This document shows, piece after piece, positions 43,619 through 52,920 of a stretch of 64,000 nucleotides of DNA. The DNA comes from Actinomycetota bacterium (GTDB lineage: Bacteria; Actinomycetota; Actinomycetes; Mycobacteriales; HKI-0501), in NCBI GenBank assembly GCA_030840805.1, contig JAVEDU010000013.1, positions 1-64,000 on the forward strand. The letters are read 5' to 3'. The position numbers and the translations under genes were made by a program. Numbering within the stretch: position 1 is the first letter of the stretch; every line of letters begins with the position of its first letter. Under the pieces are notes generated by a model. That model was given only the letters and a program-made list of their open reading frames with translations. It had not been told where the DNA came from and did no database searches.

Positions 43619-43692
43619 GGCCGATCCGATCGTCGTCGAACCCCCGCGCGCCCATCGTCACCCCAGCGGCCGGAGACCGCATCACCGGTGGG

Positions 43693-44892
43693 TCAGTCCG
43701 GACCGAACCCGGCCAGGGTCCGGGCCACGTCCAGGACCAGCCGGTCCCACGGCCGGCGCGGGTCGCGGCCGGTCAGGGCGGTGACGCGCCGGAGCCGGTA
43801 CCGCAGGGTCTGCGGATGCAGGTGCAGCGACTCGGCGGCGGCGGTCGCCGACCCGGTGGCGAGGAACGCGCCCAGCCCGTCGAGCAGATGCGCCGCGCCG
43901 GGCTCGACCAGGCCGCCGAGGACACTGCTCACCACGTCGGCGGGACGGGCCGTGGGGCGGGCGGCGAGGAGCGCCACCACCTGCGCGTCGCCCGTCGCCA
44001 GCAGGGGGCGACCCTCGAACGCGTGCGCCGGCGCGAGGTCGAGTGCGTCGACCGCGAGGCGGTACGCCCTGATCACCTCCGCCAGCGGGAAGCCGCCGAC
44101 GGCGCACCCCCGCCAGCCGCGCTCCCCGACGGCCGCGGCCACGGCCATGGCCTCGGTCCCCCCGGGCAGCACGGCCCCGCCGGGCAGCACGGCGACCAGC
44201 CGGCCGCCGCGGACACCCGACAGCACCGCCTGGCCGCCGGCCACCGGCAGCAGCGCGGCCAGCACCGGCGCCACCGCGGCGGGCGGCACCTCCGCACCGG
44301 CGGGCCCGGCCACCAGCAGGCACGGCCGGGACGGCAGCGTCACGTCCAGCTCGCGGCATCGGTCCGCCAGCGCCGACGGAGAGGTCTGGCGCCCGGTGAG
44401 GAGGTCGTCGAGCAGGTCGCGGAGGGCGCGTTCCCGGTCACCGGCGAGCCGGCCGCTCGCGGCCGCGTACCCCGCGTACACGGCCTCCGACAGCGCGTCG
44501 ACGCTCGCCAGCCACAGTCGGACGAGCGACAGCATGTCCTCGACGTCGAGCCGGCCCCCGCCCTGGGCCACGACGAGATCGGTCGACCGGGTGGCCGCGA
44601 CCCGGTACGCCCGCAGCACCACCGGCAGCGGCCGCCCGTCCAAGGCCCGGGCGGCGCCGACGCCACGGAACCGGGCCAGGTCCTCGGCGGTGAGCGACCC
44701 ACCGTCCACCCACAGCTCCACTATCCGGCGCAGTGCCCAGCTCGCGATGGCGCGCACCTCGGCGAGCTGCGGCGGCGCGAGCAGCCGGTATGCCGGGATC
44801 TCCGCCGTGACCGCGTCGAGGAGCGCGTCGGCGACGACGTCCGGGCGTGCGTCGAACGCCCGCTGGATCCGCCGCCGTTCCGTGACGCCCAC
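43693..44892 (-). CDS. PucR/CdaR-family transcriptional regulator
   Basis: 399 residues. The C-terminal helix-turn-helix (ATAAESLHLHPQTLRYRLRRV, PucR_HTH_30) is diagnostic, and the central part fits a GGDEF-like PucR domain. The N-terminal region carries no named sensor fold. It is divergent from a FAD dehydrogenase 117 bases away, and the gap contains two inverted repeats, so it probably controls that gene and itself. Ligand unknown. Confidence 0.85.
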   Translation of the reverse strand: MGVTERRRIQRAFDARPDVVADALLDAVTAEIPAYRLLAPPQLAEVRAIASWALRRIVELWVDGGSLTAEDLARFRGVGAARALDGRPLPVVLRAYRVAATRSTDLVVAQGGGRLDVEDMLSLVRLWLASVDALSEAVYAGYAAASGRLAGDRERALRDLLDDLLTGRQTSPSALADRCRELDVTLPSRPCLLVAGPAGAEVPPAAVAPVLAALLPVAGGQAVLSGVRGGRLVAVLPGGAVLPGGTEAMAVAAAVGERGWRGCAVGGFPLAEVIRAYRLAVDALDLAPAHAFEGRPLLATGDAQVVALLAARPTARPADVVSSVLGGLVEPGAAHLLDGLGAFLATGSATAAAESLHLHPQTLRYRLRRVTALTGRDPRRPWDRLVLDVARTLAGFGPD

Positions 44893-44901
44893 GTCTCCCC
44901 C

Positions 44902-44918
44902 TTGTCACCGAATGACAA
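44902..44918. promoter_or_regulatory. Inverted repeat, candidate PucR operator 1
   Basis: TTGTCA-CCGAA-TGACAA, a perfect six-base inverted repeat with a five-base spacer, lies ten bases before the PucR start codon. Confidence 0.5.
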
Positions 44919-44946
44919 CGTATCGGTGTCCGGGGTGCGCAGGTTC

Positions 44947-44965
44947 GTTGACCCGTGTTGTCAAC
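44947..44965. promoter_or_regulatory. Inverted repeat, candidate PucR operator 2
   Basis: GTTGAC-CCGTGTT-GTCAAC, a perfect six-base inverted repeat with a seven-base spacer, lies 45 bases before the dehydrogenase start. Its arms (TTGAC/GTCAA) resemble those of operator 1. Confidence 0.5.
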
Positions 44966-45009
44966 TTCGACACTCTCCGTGAGGAGCAGCACAGTGAGGG
45001 GTAGCCGGC

Positions 45010-46662
45010 GTGGAGGCAGACGTCATCGTGGTGGGCGGCGGCCTCGCGGGGCTCGTGGCGACGGCCGAGCTGGCCGCCGCGGGGCGGCGGGTCCTGCTGC
45101 TCGACCAGGAGTCCGAGGGCAGCCTCGGCGGGCAGGCGCACTGGTCGCTCGGCGGCCTGTTCCTGGTCGACTCCCCCGAGCAGCGCCGGATGGGCGTGCG
45201 GGACTCCGTGGACCTGGCGATACAGGACTGGCTCGGCACGGCGGGCTTCGACCGCGACCGCGAGGACCACTGGCCGCGGCAGTGGGCACGCGCGTACGTC
45301 GAGTTCGCCGCCGGGGAGAAGCGCTCCTGGCTGCACGGGCTCGGGATGCGGTTCTTCCCGGTGGTGGGCTGGGCGGAGCGCGGCGGGTCCCTGGCGACCG
45401 GCCAGGGCAACTCGGTCCCCCGCTTCCACATCACCTGGGGCACCGGCCCCGGCGTCGTCGCCCCGTTCGAGCGCCGGGTGCGGGAGGCCGCGGAGCGGGG
45501 GCTGGTGACGTTCGGTTTCCGGCACCGGGTGGACGAGCTGACCACGACCGGCGGCGTGGTGGACGGCGTGCGCGGCACCGTGCTGGAGCCCAGCTCCGCG
45601 GCCCGCGGCCGCCCGACGTCCCGGGTGGCCGCCGGCGAGTTCGCGTACCGGGCCCAGGCCGTCGTCGTCGCCTCCGGCGGCATCGGCGGTAACCCCGACC
45701 TCGTCCGGCAGAACTGGCCCGCCCGGCTCGGGTCCCCGCCGGAGCGGATGCTGACCGGCGTCCCCGCCTACGTCGACGGGCGGATGCTGGCGATCACCGA
45801 GGAGGCCGGCGGGCACCTCGTCAACCGTGACCGGATGTGGCACTACACCGAGGGCATCACGAACTGGGACCCGATCTGGCCGGGGCACGGCATCCGGATC
45901 CTGCCCGGCCCGTCGTCGCTCTGGTTCGACGCCACCGGTCGGCGGCTGCCGGTCCCGCTGTTCCCCGGGTTCGACACCCTCGGCACGCTGGAGCACATCA
46001 CCCGCACGGGACACGACCACACGTGGTTCGTGCTGAACCAGAGGATCATCGAGCGCGAGTTCGCCCTGTCCGGCTCCGAGCAGAACCCGGACCTGACCGG
46101 CCGGAGCGTGCGGCAGGTGCTCAGGCGTGCCCTGCCGGGCGCACCGGGGCCGGTGGAGGCGTTCAAGCGGCACGGCGCCGACTTCGTGGTGGCCGACCGT
46201 CTCGGCGAGCTGGTGGCCGGGATGAACCGGCTCACCGACCGTCCGCTGCTCGACGCCGACTGCCTGGAGCGGCAGATCGTCGCCCGGGACCGCGAGCTGG
46301 CCAACCCGTTCACCAAGGACCTGCAGGTGACCGCGATCCACGGCGCGCGCCGGTACCGCGGCGACCGCCTGGTCCGGGTCGCCACCCCGCACCGGATGCT
46401 GGACCCGAAGGCCCGCCCGCTCATCGCGGTGAAGCTGCACATCCTGACGCGCAAGACGCTCGGCGGCCTGGAGACCGATCTGTCGGGGCGGGTGCTGCGC
46501 GCGGACGGCTCACCGCTGCCCGGCGTGTACGCGGCCGGGGAGGTCGCCGGGTTCGGCGGCGGCGGGATGCACGGGTACCGCTCGTTGGAGGGGACGTTCC
46601 TGGGCGGGTGTCTGTTCTCCGGGCGGCAGGCGGGTCGCGCCGCCGCCCGGAGTACAGGCTGA
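45010..46662 (+). CDS. FAD-dependent dehydrogenase (3-ketosteroid dehydrogenase-like)
   Basis: 550 residues of the FAD_binding_2 family. The Rossmann dinucleotide site is VVGGGLAGLVATAELAAAG with the ribose-binding Glu/Asp in LLLDQE; the second FAD contact is in AAGEVAGFGGGGMHGYRSLEG. The length and C-terminal FGGGGMHG block fit actinobacterial KstD-like and Rv0785-like proteins, but no catalytic steroid-binding Tyr can be assigned with confidence, so substrate is open. GTG 45010 follows GAGGGG; it is divergent from and probably regulated by the PucR protein. Confidence 0.8.
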   Translation: MEADVIVVGGGLAGLVATAELAAAGRRVLLLDQESEGSLGGQAHWSLGGLFLVDSPEQRRMGVRDSVDLAIQDWLGTAGFDRDREDHWPRQWARAYVEFAAGEKRSWLHGLGMRFFPVVGWAERGGSLATGQGNSVPRFHITWGTGPGVVAPFERRVREAAERGLVTFGFRHRVDELTTTGGVVDGVRGTVLEPSSAARGRPTSRVAAGEFAYRAQAVVVASGGIGGNPDLVRQNWPARLGSPPERMLTGVPAYVDGRMLAITEEAGGHLVNRDRMWHYTEGITNWDPIWPGHGIRILPGPSSLWFDATGRRLPVPLFPGFDTLGTLEHITRTGHDHTWFVLNQRIIEREFALSGSEQNPDLTGRSVRQVLRRALPGAPGPVEAFKRHGADFVVADRLGELVAGMNRLTDRPLLDADCLERQIVARDRELANPFTKDLQVTAIHGARRYRGDRLVRVATPHRMLDPKARPLIAVKLHILTRKTLGGLETDLSGRVLRADGSPLPGVYAAGEVAGFGGGGMHGYRSLEGTFLGGCLFSGRQAGRAAARSTG

Positions 46663-46698
46663 GTCAGCTCACAGAGCCGAGGTCACACCGCCGTCGGT

Positions 46699-47658
46699 TC
46701 AGCCGGCGTCCAGAATGTCGACCACGAACACCAGGGTGTCCGTGCCCTTGATCCCGGCGTCCGGCTGCCCGTTCTTGCCGTAGCCCAGGGCCGGCGGGAT
46801 CACGAGCAGCACCCGGCTGCCGACGGTCTGACCGACCAGGCCCTGGTCCCAGCCCTTGACGACCTGGCCGACACCGATCGGGAAGCTGGCGGGCTGGCCG
46901 CGCTTGAAGGACGAGTCGAACACCTTGCCGCCGGGCCACACCACGCCGGTGTAGTGCACGGTGATGGTCTGCCCGGACTTCACCGCGTCGCCGGTGCCCT
47001 TGATCAGCGGCTGCGTGACGAGCTTCGTGGGTGCCGTGGTCTTCGGGACGGTGATCGTCGGCTGACCCTTGTCGTCCACCTTCACCGTCGGCAGCCCGGC
47101 CCTCGGGGCCACCGGCGCGCCCGTGGCCTGCGCCAGCGGGGTGCGGATCGACTCGATGTCGAGCACGAACAGCAGGGTGTCGTCCTTCTGCACGCCGAGC
47201 TGGCTGTTGCCCTGCGCCCCGAACGCGTCCGTGGGCGGGATGCCGACCAGCACGCGGGACCCGGCCTGCTGGCCGGTCATGCCCGTGACCAGGCCCTTGA
47301 TGAGCTGCTTCTCGTCGGCGGTGAACGTCGACGGCTGGCGGCCGAACGTGTTCTCGACCTCCTTGCCGTCGCGGCCGTTCACGAGCACGTAGTTCACGCT
47401 GACCTTCTGGCCGGTCTCGATCTCCGGCCCCTTCCCGGGCGTGATCACGCGGGTGCTCGTGGCCTTGAGCGAGAACGGCGCCTTCACGGTGACCTTCGGC
47501 TTCTCCCCCGCCTTGCCGTCGACCTTCACGGCGGCGAGCGCGGCGGCACCCTGGTCGGAGCCACCCTTGTCGGCGGAGCCGGAGTCGGAGCCACAACCGG
47601 CGAGGAGAACGGCCGGGACGGCGAGGGCAACGAGGGTGCGAGCGACGCGCAAGCGCAT
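46699..47658 (-). CDS. Exported two-domain FKBP-type peptidyl-prolyl isomerase, lipoprotein
   Basis: 319 residues. A signal peptide with lipobox (LLAGC; lipidated Cys22) places it on the outer face of the membrane. The C-terminal FKBP domain (about 215-318) keeps VHYTGVVWPGGKVFDSSF and VVKGWDQGLVG. The first domain (about 85-180) is degenerate: the pocket Trp is replaced by Leu (LIKGLVTGM) and the FDSS motif by ENTFG, so it is probably inactive. It is convergent with the dehydrogenase. Likely helps fold exported proteins. Confidence 0.88.
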   Translation of the reverse strand: MRLRVARTLVALAVPAVLLAGCGSDSGSADKGGSDQGAAALAAVKVDGKAGEKPKVTVKAPFSLKATSTRVITPGKGPEIETGQKVSVNYVLVNGRDGKEVENTFGRQPSTFTADEKQLIKGLVTGMTGQQAGSRVLVGIPPTDAFGAQGNSQLGVQKDDTLLFVLDIESIRTPLAQATGAPVAPRAGLPTVKVDDKGQPTITVPKTTAPTKLVTQPLIKGTGDAVKSGQTITVHYTGVVWPGGKVFDSSFKRGQPASFPIGVGQVVKGWDQGLVGQTVGSRVLLVIPPALGYGKNGQPDAGIKGTDTLVFVVDILDAG

Positions 47659-47990
47659 GGGAGGCCTTCGGTGGGGTGCGGGGGGATCGCGCCCAACGAT
47701 AGCGACCGCCCGCCGCACGCGGCAGCCGCTCCCGGGCCACCCCGGTGTCCTCGGCCGGTCCGGCCGCGGTGCGCGCGGACCGGCGGCGTACCGGCGCGCC
47801 CGGCTCGGCCCGTGCGGCGCCCGCCCTGCGCGTGCAGATCGACCTGTCCGCGGCGGTACGCGGCGCTGTGACCGGCGTGGCCCGCGGCCCTGGAGATCCG
47901 AGACCGAGCCGACCGCGCACCGACGGCCTCGTGCCGATCCGGCGCACGTGATACACCCATGCGACATCCGCGATCCGAGGGGAACGCTCC
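47659..47990. other. 332-bp gap without a recognisable gene
   Basis: The spacer between the divergent FKBP and methionine-synthase-like genes. It contains a possible 68-codon frame starting at 47745, but that has no ribosome site and arginine/proline-rich composition typical of non-coding high-GC DNA. GAGGGGAAC just before 47991 is a good ribosome site for the next gene. No operator or repeat stands out. Confidence 0.5.
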
Positions 47991-49109
47991 ATGAGCCTGC
48001 GCCCGACACCGCCCTTCCGCGCCGACCACGTCGGGAGCCTGCTGCGGCCGGAGCCGCTGCTGGCAGCCCGCGCCCGGTTCGCCGCCGGGGAGCTCGCGGC
48101 CGAGGAGCTGCGCGCGATCGAGGACGACAGCATCCGCGCGGCCGTGCGGATGCAGGAGGACCTCGGGCTACGGGGGATCACGGACGGGGAGTTCCGCCGC
48201 ACCTCGTGGCACATGGACTTCATCTATCGGCTCGGCGGCGTGGACCGGACCGCGGAGAAGCTGGCGGTCCACTTCCGGAACGCCGACGGGGAGCTGGACT
48301 TCGAGTCCGCCGCGCTGCGGGTGCACGACCGGGTCACGCTGGACGACACGATCTTCGCCGACGCGTTCACGTTCCTGCGTGACACCGTCGAGACCGGGAC
48401 GCCGAAGCTGACCATCCCGTCGCCGAGCATGGTCCACTACCGCGGCGGCCGGGCGGCCATCGACTCCGGCGTCTACCCCGATCTGGACCGGTTCTGGGCC
48501 GACCTCACCTCCGCGTACGCCGAGGAGGTGCGCAGGCTCGGCGAGCTCGGCTGCACGTACCTGCAGCTCGACGACACCAGCCTCGCGTACCTCAACGACC
48601 CGGCGCAGCGCGCGCTGGTCGCCGAGCAGGGCGGCGATGCGGAGCACCAGCACGAGCTGTACATCCGCAACCTCAACGCCGCCCTCGCCGGCCGGCCCGA
48701 GGGGATGTCCGTCACCACCCACATGTGCCGGGGAAACTTCCGCTCGTCCTGGGCCGCCGAGGGTGGTTACGACTTCGTGGCCGAGGCGCTGTTCTCGGAG
48801 CTGGACGTGGACGGCTTCTTCCTGGAGTACGACGACGACCGCTCCGGCGGCTTCGAGCCGCTGCGCTTCGTCCCGCCCGGCAAGATGGTCGTACTGGGAC
48901 TGGTCACCACCAAGCGCGGGGCGCTGGAGGACAAGGACCAGCTCAAGCGGCGTATCGACGAGGCCGCAAAGCACGTGCCGCTGGAGCAGCTGTGCCTGTC
49001 ACCGCAGTGCGGCTTCTCGTCCACCGTGGAGGGCAACGCGCTGACCCGGGAGGAGCAGGCCGCCAAGCTCCGGCTCGTCGTGGAGACGGCGGAGGAGGTC
49101 TGGGGCTGA
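47991..49109 (+). CDS. MetE C-terminal-like (cobalamin-independent methionine synthase-type) methyltransferase
   Basis: 372 residues of a TIM-barrel methyltransferase domain. The zinc ligands are a His in SVTTHMCRGNF, its following Cys, a Glu, and a C-terminal Cys in LSPQCGFSS. The N-terminus FRADHVGSLLRP is shared with the stand-alone MetE-like group, which lacks the N-terminal barrel of full-length MetE. Methyl donor and acceptor are uncertain; the group can use simple methyl thiols or folates. ATG 47991 has GAGGGGAAC nine bases upstream. Confidence 0.85.
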   Translation: MSLRPTPPFRADHVGSLLRPEPLLAARARFAAGELAAEELRAIEDDSIRAAVRMQEDLGLRGITDGEFRRTSWHMDFIYRLGGVDRTAEKLAVHFRNADGELDFESAALRVHDRVTLDDTIFADAFTFLRDTVETGTPKLTIPSPSMVHYRGGRAAIDSGVYPDLDRFWADLTSAYAEEVRRLGELGCTYLQLDDTSLAYLNDPAQRALVAEQGGDAEHQHELYIRNLNAALAGRPEGMSVTTHMCRGNFRSSWAAEGGYDFVAEALFSELDVDGFFLEYDDDRSGGFEPLRFVPPGKMVVLGLVTTKRGALEDKDQLKRRIDEAAKHVPLEQLCLSPQCGFSSTVEGNALTREEQAAKLRLVVETAEEVWG

Positions 49110-49110
49110 C

Positions 49111-50229
49111 TCATCCGGTGAGACAGCGCCCCAGGCCGCCGAGGATCTGTGACATCACGGGGCGCCAGGCCGCCGAGCTGTGGCCACCGGACGGCGTGAC
49201 GATCGTGCTGACGCCGTCCGATGGCAGGGTCCGGACCACCGCGGCGAACCTCATCAGCTCCCGGTACTCCTCGGTGTCATCGCGGGCGCTCACCAGTACG
49301 AACGACATCGGCTGCGTGACGTTCCGCACCTGGTGGATCGGGGTGTTCGCGAGCCGCTCCTCCGGGGTGGGCGACGGGTCCACCATGCCCTGCCGGACGT
49401 TGTCGATCGGGCCGGAGAAGTATCCGGACAGGCTCACCACGGTGGAGAACCGCGTGGGGTTCCGCAGCGCGAGATCCGCCGCGCAGTACCCCCCGCTGGA
49501 CGTGCCCATCGTCGCCCAGCCCGCCCGGTCCGTGCGGGCCCGTAGGAGGTGCGGGACCGACCTCGGGACGTCCACGCCGAGGTAGGTCGCGACCGCGTGG
49601 CCGTGCGGCTCGTCGATGCACTGCCGGTCCGGCATCGGCGCCGGGTTCCGGGTCGGGGCGATGCCGATCACCGGCGGCAGCGTGTGACGTGCGATCGCGG
49701 TGTCGAAGGACTTCTGCAGCGGAAGCGAGCCGAAGATCGAACCCGGCCGGGAGTGGCTCCCCGCGATCAGCTCCACGACGGGAAACGTTCGGCGGGCGTA
49801 GGTAGCCGAGAAGTACTGCGCCGGCAGGTACACCCGGGCCGGCCAGCGGTACCCGGTGCGGCGGCCCGGCACGGTGATGTCGGTGACCACGCTGCCGGTG
49901 AGGTGGCGGGACCGGCGCAGCGCGGCGAGCGCCGCGTCGAGACTGCCCGGCCCGCCGGTGCCGAGCACGGGGTGCGCCGTTGCCGGGGGCGTTCCGGCCA
50001 CGCGGCGTGCCGCCCGCAGGTGTATGTCCGGCAGCGACGCCCGGGCGCTCGGTGGCGGCGCGGGCGCGACGACCAGCGCGGCCAGCAGGACCTGTCCGAG
50101 GACGAGCAGCCCGGCGTCACGGCCGCGGGCGGGACGTCCGCCGTGGCGCCGGCGGGACGCCGTGGCGGCGGCGAGGCCGGTGATCGCGGTCGCCAGCAGA
50201 ACCATGACCAGAACCGATGTCGGGCCCAT
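49111..50229 (-). CDS. Membrane-anchored esterase of the Ag85/esterase D superfamily
   Basis: 372 residues. One or two N-terminal membrane helices (SVLVMVLLATAITGLAA; VLGQVLLAALVVAPAP), then an extracellular alpha/beta-hydrolase domain with VYLPAQYF, nucleophile GTSSGGYCAAD, an Asp-bearing loop and a His in PSGGHSSAAW. The pattern fits Ag85-like esterases of corynebacterial/actinomycete type, although no mycolic-acid genes are nearby. ATG 50229 has GGGAGGGG upstream. Converges two bases from the MetE-like gene. Confidence 0.82.
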   Translation of the reverse strand: MGPTSVLVMVLLATAITGLAAATASRRRHGGRPARGRDAGLLVLGQVLLAALVVAPAPPPSARASLPDIHLRAARRVAGTPPATAHPVLGTGGPGSLDAALAALRRSRHLTGSVVTDITVPGRRTGYRWPARVYLPAQYFSATYARRTFPVVELIAGSHSRPGSIFGSLPLQKSFDTAIARHTLPPVIGIAPTRNPAPMPDRQCIDEPHGHAVATYLGVDVPRSVPHLLRARTDRAGWATMGTSSGGYCAADLALRNPTRFSTVVSLSGYFSGPIDNVRQGMVDPSPTPEERLANTPIHQVRNVTQPMSFVLVSARDDTEEYRELMRFAAVVRTLPSDGVSTIVTPSGGHSSAAWRPVMSQILGGLGRCLTG

Positions 50230-50308
50230 CGCGGCCCCTCCCTGCGTCGCGGCGTCGTCGCCGCACGGGGACAGGGTGGCGCGGTGGTGCAACCGGCGGA
50301 CGCCGGGC

Positions 50309-51691
50309 TCAGTGGCCGAGCGCGCGCCAGAAGGCCGCCGCCGCGGCCGACGGCCGGCCGGTACGCCGCTCGGACCGGTCGGCGTGCGTCATCAGCGCGG
50401 TGACCGCGTTCACCCCGGCCCAGCGCAGCGGCTCGGGCTCCCACCGCCGGGTGCGCCGCCGTACCCACGGCAGCCGCGTCACCTCGGTGTCGTGGCCCAG
50501 CACCAGCTCCGCGACGGTACGGCCGGCGAGCTGCGCCGTGGCCACCCCGTCCCCCACGTAGCCGCCGGCCCATGCCAGCCCGGAGCTCCGGTCGAACCCG
50601 ACGGCCGGGTACCAGTCGCGCGGCACCCCCAGGGGCCCACCCCAGCGGTGGGTGACCGCGGCGTCCCGCAGGACCGGGAACAGGTCGACGAGCACGGCAT
50701 GCAGCGCCTCGTGCACCCGGTCGACGCGGTCGTACGCGGGCGACACCCGGGAGCCGTAGTGGTACGGCGCACCCCGGCCACCGAACGCCAGCCGCCCGTC
50801 CGCGGTCCGCTGCCCGTAGATCGTCAGGTGCCGCTCGTCGGAGAACGTGGCGCGGTCGCGCAGGCCGATCCGGTCCCACACCGAGGACGGCAGCGGCTCG
50901 GTGGCGAGCATGAGCGAGTACACCGGGGCGACGTCGCGGCGGCGGCCCGGCAGCTGCGCGGTGTACCCCTCGGTGGCGGGCAGGACGACCTCGGCCCGCA
51001 CGGTGCCGTGGCTGGTGACGACCCGGCCGGGGTCGACGCGCAGGGCCGCCGTCGTCTCGAAGATCCGTACGCCGCGCCGCTCGACCGCGGTCGCGAGCCC
51101 GCGCACCAGCCGAGCCGGGTCGAGCGCGGCGCAGTGCCGGGTGGTGACGGCGCCGAGGGCGCCGGCCCCGGCGACGCGGCGGCGGGCCTCGGCCGGGCCG
51201 ATCAGGTCCAGCGTGTCGGGCCCGAACCCGTGCCGCCGGGCCTCGGCCACGTGTGCCTTCGCGCGGGCGAGCTGCGCCGGCCCGCGGGCCAGCGACACCG
51301 AGCCGCCCTTGGTGTAGTCGCAGTCGATCCCCTCCGCGCCGGCGAGCCGCCCCACATCGTCCACACTGGACTCCAGGGCCGTCTGCATCGCCGTCACCTG
51401 CGCCGCGGTCGCCTCCCGCCGCATCCGCGTCCACGAGGCCGGGAACAGCGCCGAGCACCAGCCCCCGTTGCGGCCGGACGCGCCGAAGCCGGCGACCTCC
51501 CGTTCCAGCACGGCGATCCGCAGTCCGGGGTCCTGCCGGATCAGGTGGTACGCGGTCCAGAGCCCGGTGTAGCCCGCGCCCACGATCGCCACGTCGACGG
51601 CGGCGTCGCCGGGCAGCGGGGCACGCGGCTCCCAGGAGCCGGGGTACCGGTCGTGCCAGAGGCTGAGGCGCCGGTAGTCCGGCGCCGTCAC
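50309..51691 (-). CDS. FAD-dependent DAO-family oxidase, gamma-glutamylputrescine oxidase-like
   Basis: 460 residues. N-terminal Rossmann site VAIVGAGYTGLWTAYHLI with FGASGRNGGW, C-terminal GWAGGYVGDGVATAQLAG, typical of the PuuB/OrdL subgroup of the D-amino-acid oxidase superfamily. It would oxidise a secondary or primary amine (gamma-glutamyl-putrescine in PuuB) to an aldehyde and ammonia with H2O2 formed. The GTG start overlaps the aminotransferase stop by four bases (GTGA), so it is coupled to it. No glutamyl-ligase (PuuA) is in the window, so substrate is inferred. Confidence 0.82.
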   Translation of the reverse strand: MTAPDYRRLSLWHDRYPGSWEPRAPLPGDAAVDVAIVGAGYTGLWTAYHLIRQDPGLRIAVLEREVAGFGASGRNGGWCSALFPASWTRMRREATAAQVTAMQTALESSVDDVGRLAGAEGIDCDYTKGGSVSLARGPAQLARAKAHVAEARRHGFGPDTLDLIGPAEARRRVAGAGALGAVTTRHCAALDPARLVRGLATAVERRGVRIFETTAALRVDPGRVVTSHGTVRAEVVLPATEGYTAQLPGRRRDVAPVYSLMLATEPLPSSVWDRIGLRDRATFSDERHLTIYGQRTADGRLAFGGRGAPYHYGSRVSPAYDRVDRVHEALHAVLVDLFPVLRDAAVTHRWGGPLGVPRDWYPAVGFDRSSGLAWAGGYVGDGVATAQLAGRTVAELVLGHDTEVTRLPWVRRRTRRWEPEPLRWAGVNAVTALMTHADRSERRTGRPSAAAAAFWRALGH

Positions 51692-52920
51692 GTCAGGGCG
51701 GCCCGCAGCGTCGCGGGGATGAGGTCCAGGTCCGCGTCCTCGATGACGAGCGGCGGGCAGATCGCCAGGGTGGTCGGGGCGATCGGCCGCACGATCACGC
51801 CGGCCGCGAGCATGCGGTCCCGGACGCCGACCAGGTTCTCGCCCTCGTGGACGCCGACGCCCCAGATCCCGCCGACCCCGCGGACGTCGGCGACCAGGCC
51901 CTCGTCGCGGATCGCCCGCAGCGCCGGGCCGAGCCGGTCCCCGAGGTGACTCGCCCGCTCGACCAGGCCCTCGCGCTCGGTGATGTCGAGGCACACCAGC
52001 CCGGCCGCGCAGGCGCTGCCGTGTCCGGAGTAGGTGTAGCCGTGCCGGAAGACGTAGTCCGGGTCCGCCCCGAGGGGCTCGTGGACGGAGGGCGCGACGA
52101 TCACGCCGCCGAGCGGCACGTACCCGCTGGTGATCGCCTTGGCGAACGTCGTCAGATCCGCCCGGACCCCGAAGTGCTGCCCGCCGAACATGCTGCCGAG
52201 CCGCCCGAAGCCGCAGACCACCTCGTCCAGTACCAGGTGCGCGCCGTACTCGTCGCACAGGGCACGCAATCCGGTCAGGTAGCCGTCCACCGGCGGGTAC
52301 ACCCCACCGGCACCGATGACGGGCTCGGCGAACACCGCGGCGACGCGACCGGGGTTGTCACGGAACACCACCCGCACCGCGTCGAGGTCGTCCTTCGGCA
52401 CCTGCACGACATCGCCCACGCCGGGGCCGAAGTCCTTCTGGTTCAGCGGCAGGCCGGTGAGCGCCATCCCGCCGTAGGTCACGCCGTGGTAGCTCGGGGC
52501 GCGGCTGATGATCAGCGTGCGTTCCGGCCTACCCGCCTGCGCGTGCGCGGCGCGGCTGAGCTTGATCGCGGTGTCGACCGCCTCGGAGCCGCCGCTCGTG
52601 AAGAACACCCGGCTGTCCGGGACCGGCGCCAGGGCCACGATCCGCTCGGCGAGCTCGTCCGCGCGGGCATTGGAGAACTTCTCGAACAGGTGGTACGTCT
52701 CCAGCTCGCGCATCTGCCGGGAGACCGCCTCGGCCACCTCGCTGCGGCCGTGGCCGATGTTGCAGTGCCACAGCGACGCCATCGCATCGACGTACCGCTT
52801 GCCGGCGTCGTCGAAGACGACCGCGCCCTCCCCCCGGACCAGGCGGAGGAAGCTGCCGTCGTCGGCACCGGGCTTCGCGAACGGGTGGAGCAGCGGACCG
52901 GGCTTCGCGGTGGGTGTCAT
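51688..52920 (-). CDS. Class III PLP aminotransferase (omega-amine:pyruvate type)
   Basis: 410 residues, aspartate-aminotransferase-III family. The Schiff-base Lys is in FAKAITSGYVPLG, the PLP phosphate site in FFTSGGSEAVDTA, and the Asp on the pyridine N in LVLDEVVCGFGR. Arg for the alpha-carboxylate is not evident; omega-amines are the likely substrates. It is the middle gene of a leftward operon (asnC-aminotransferase-oxidase); start ATG 52920 overlaps asnC by one base. Confidence 0.88.
   Translation of the reverse strand: MTPTAKPGPLLHPFAKPGADDGSFLRLVRGEGAVVFDDAGKRYVDAMASLWHCNIGHGRSEVAEAVSRQMRELETYHLFEKFSNARADELAERIVALAPVPDSRVFFTSGGSEAVDTAIKLSRAAHAQAGRPERTLIISRAPSYHGVTYGGMALTGLPLNQKDFGPGVGDVVQVPKDDLDAVRVVFRDNPGRVAAVFAEPVIGAGGVYPPVDGYLTGLRALCDEYGAHLVLDEVVCGFGRLGSMFGGQHFGVRADLTTFAKAITSGYVPLGGVIVAPSVHEPLGADPDYVFRHGYTYSGHGSACAAGLVCLDITEREGLVERASHLGDRLGPALRAIRDEGLVADVRGVGGIWGVGVHEGENLVGVRDRMLAAGVIVRPIAPTTLAICPPLVIEDADLDLIPATLRAALT

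Noticed and set aside
41729-45004. Long open frame antisense to the MMPL and PucR genes
   Set aside because: The opposite strand encodes clear MMPL and PucR proteins with conserved motifs; the antisense product is His/Gln/Arg-rich and featureless.
47745-47951. 68-codon frame between FKBP and MetE-like genes
   Set aside because: No ribosome site and a Pro/Arg/Ala composition typical of non-coding high-GC DNA.
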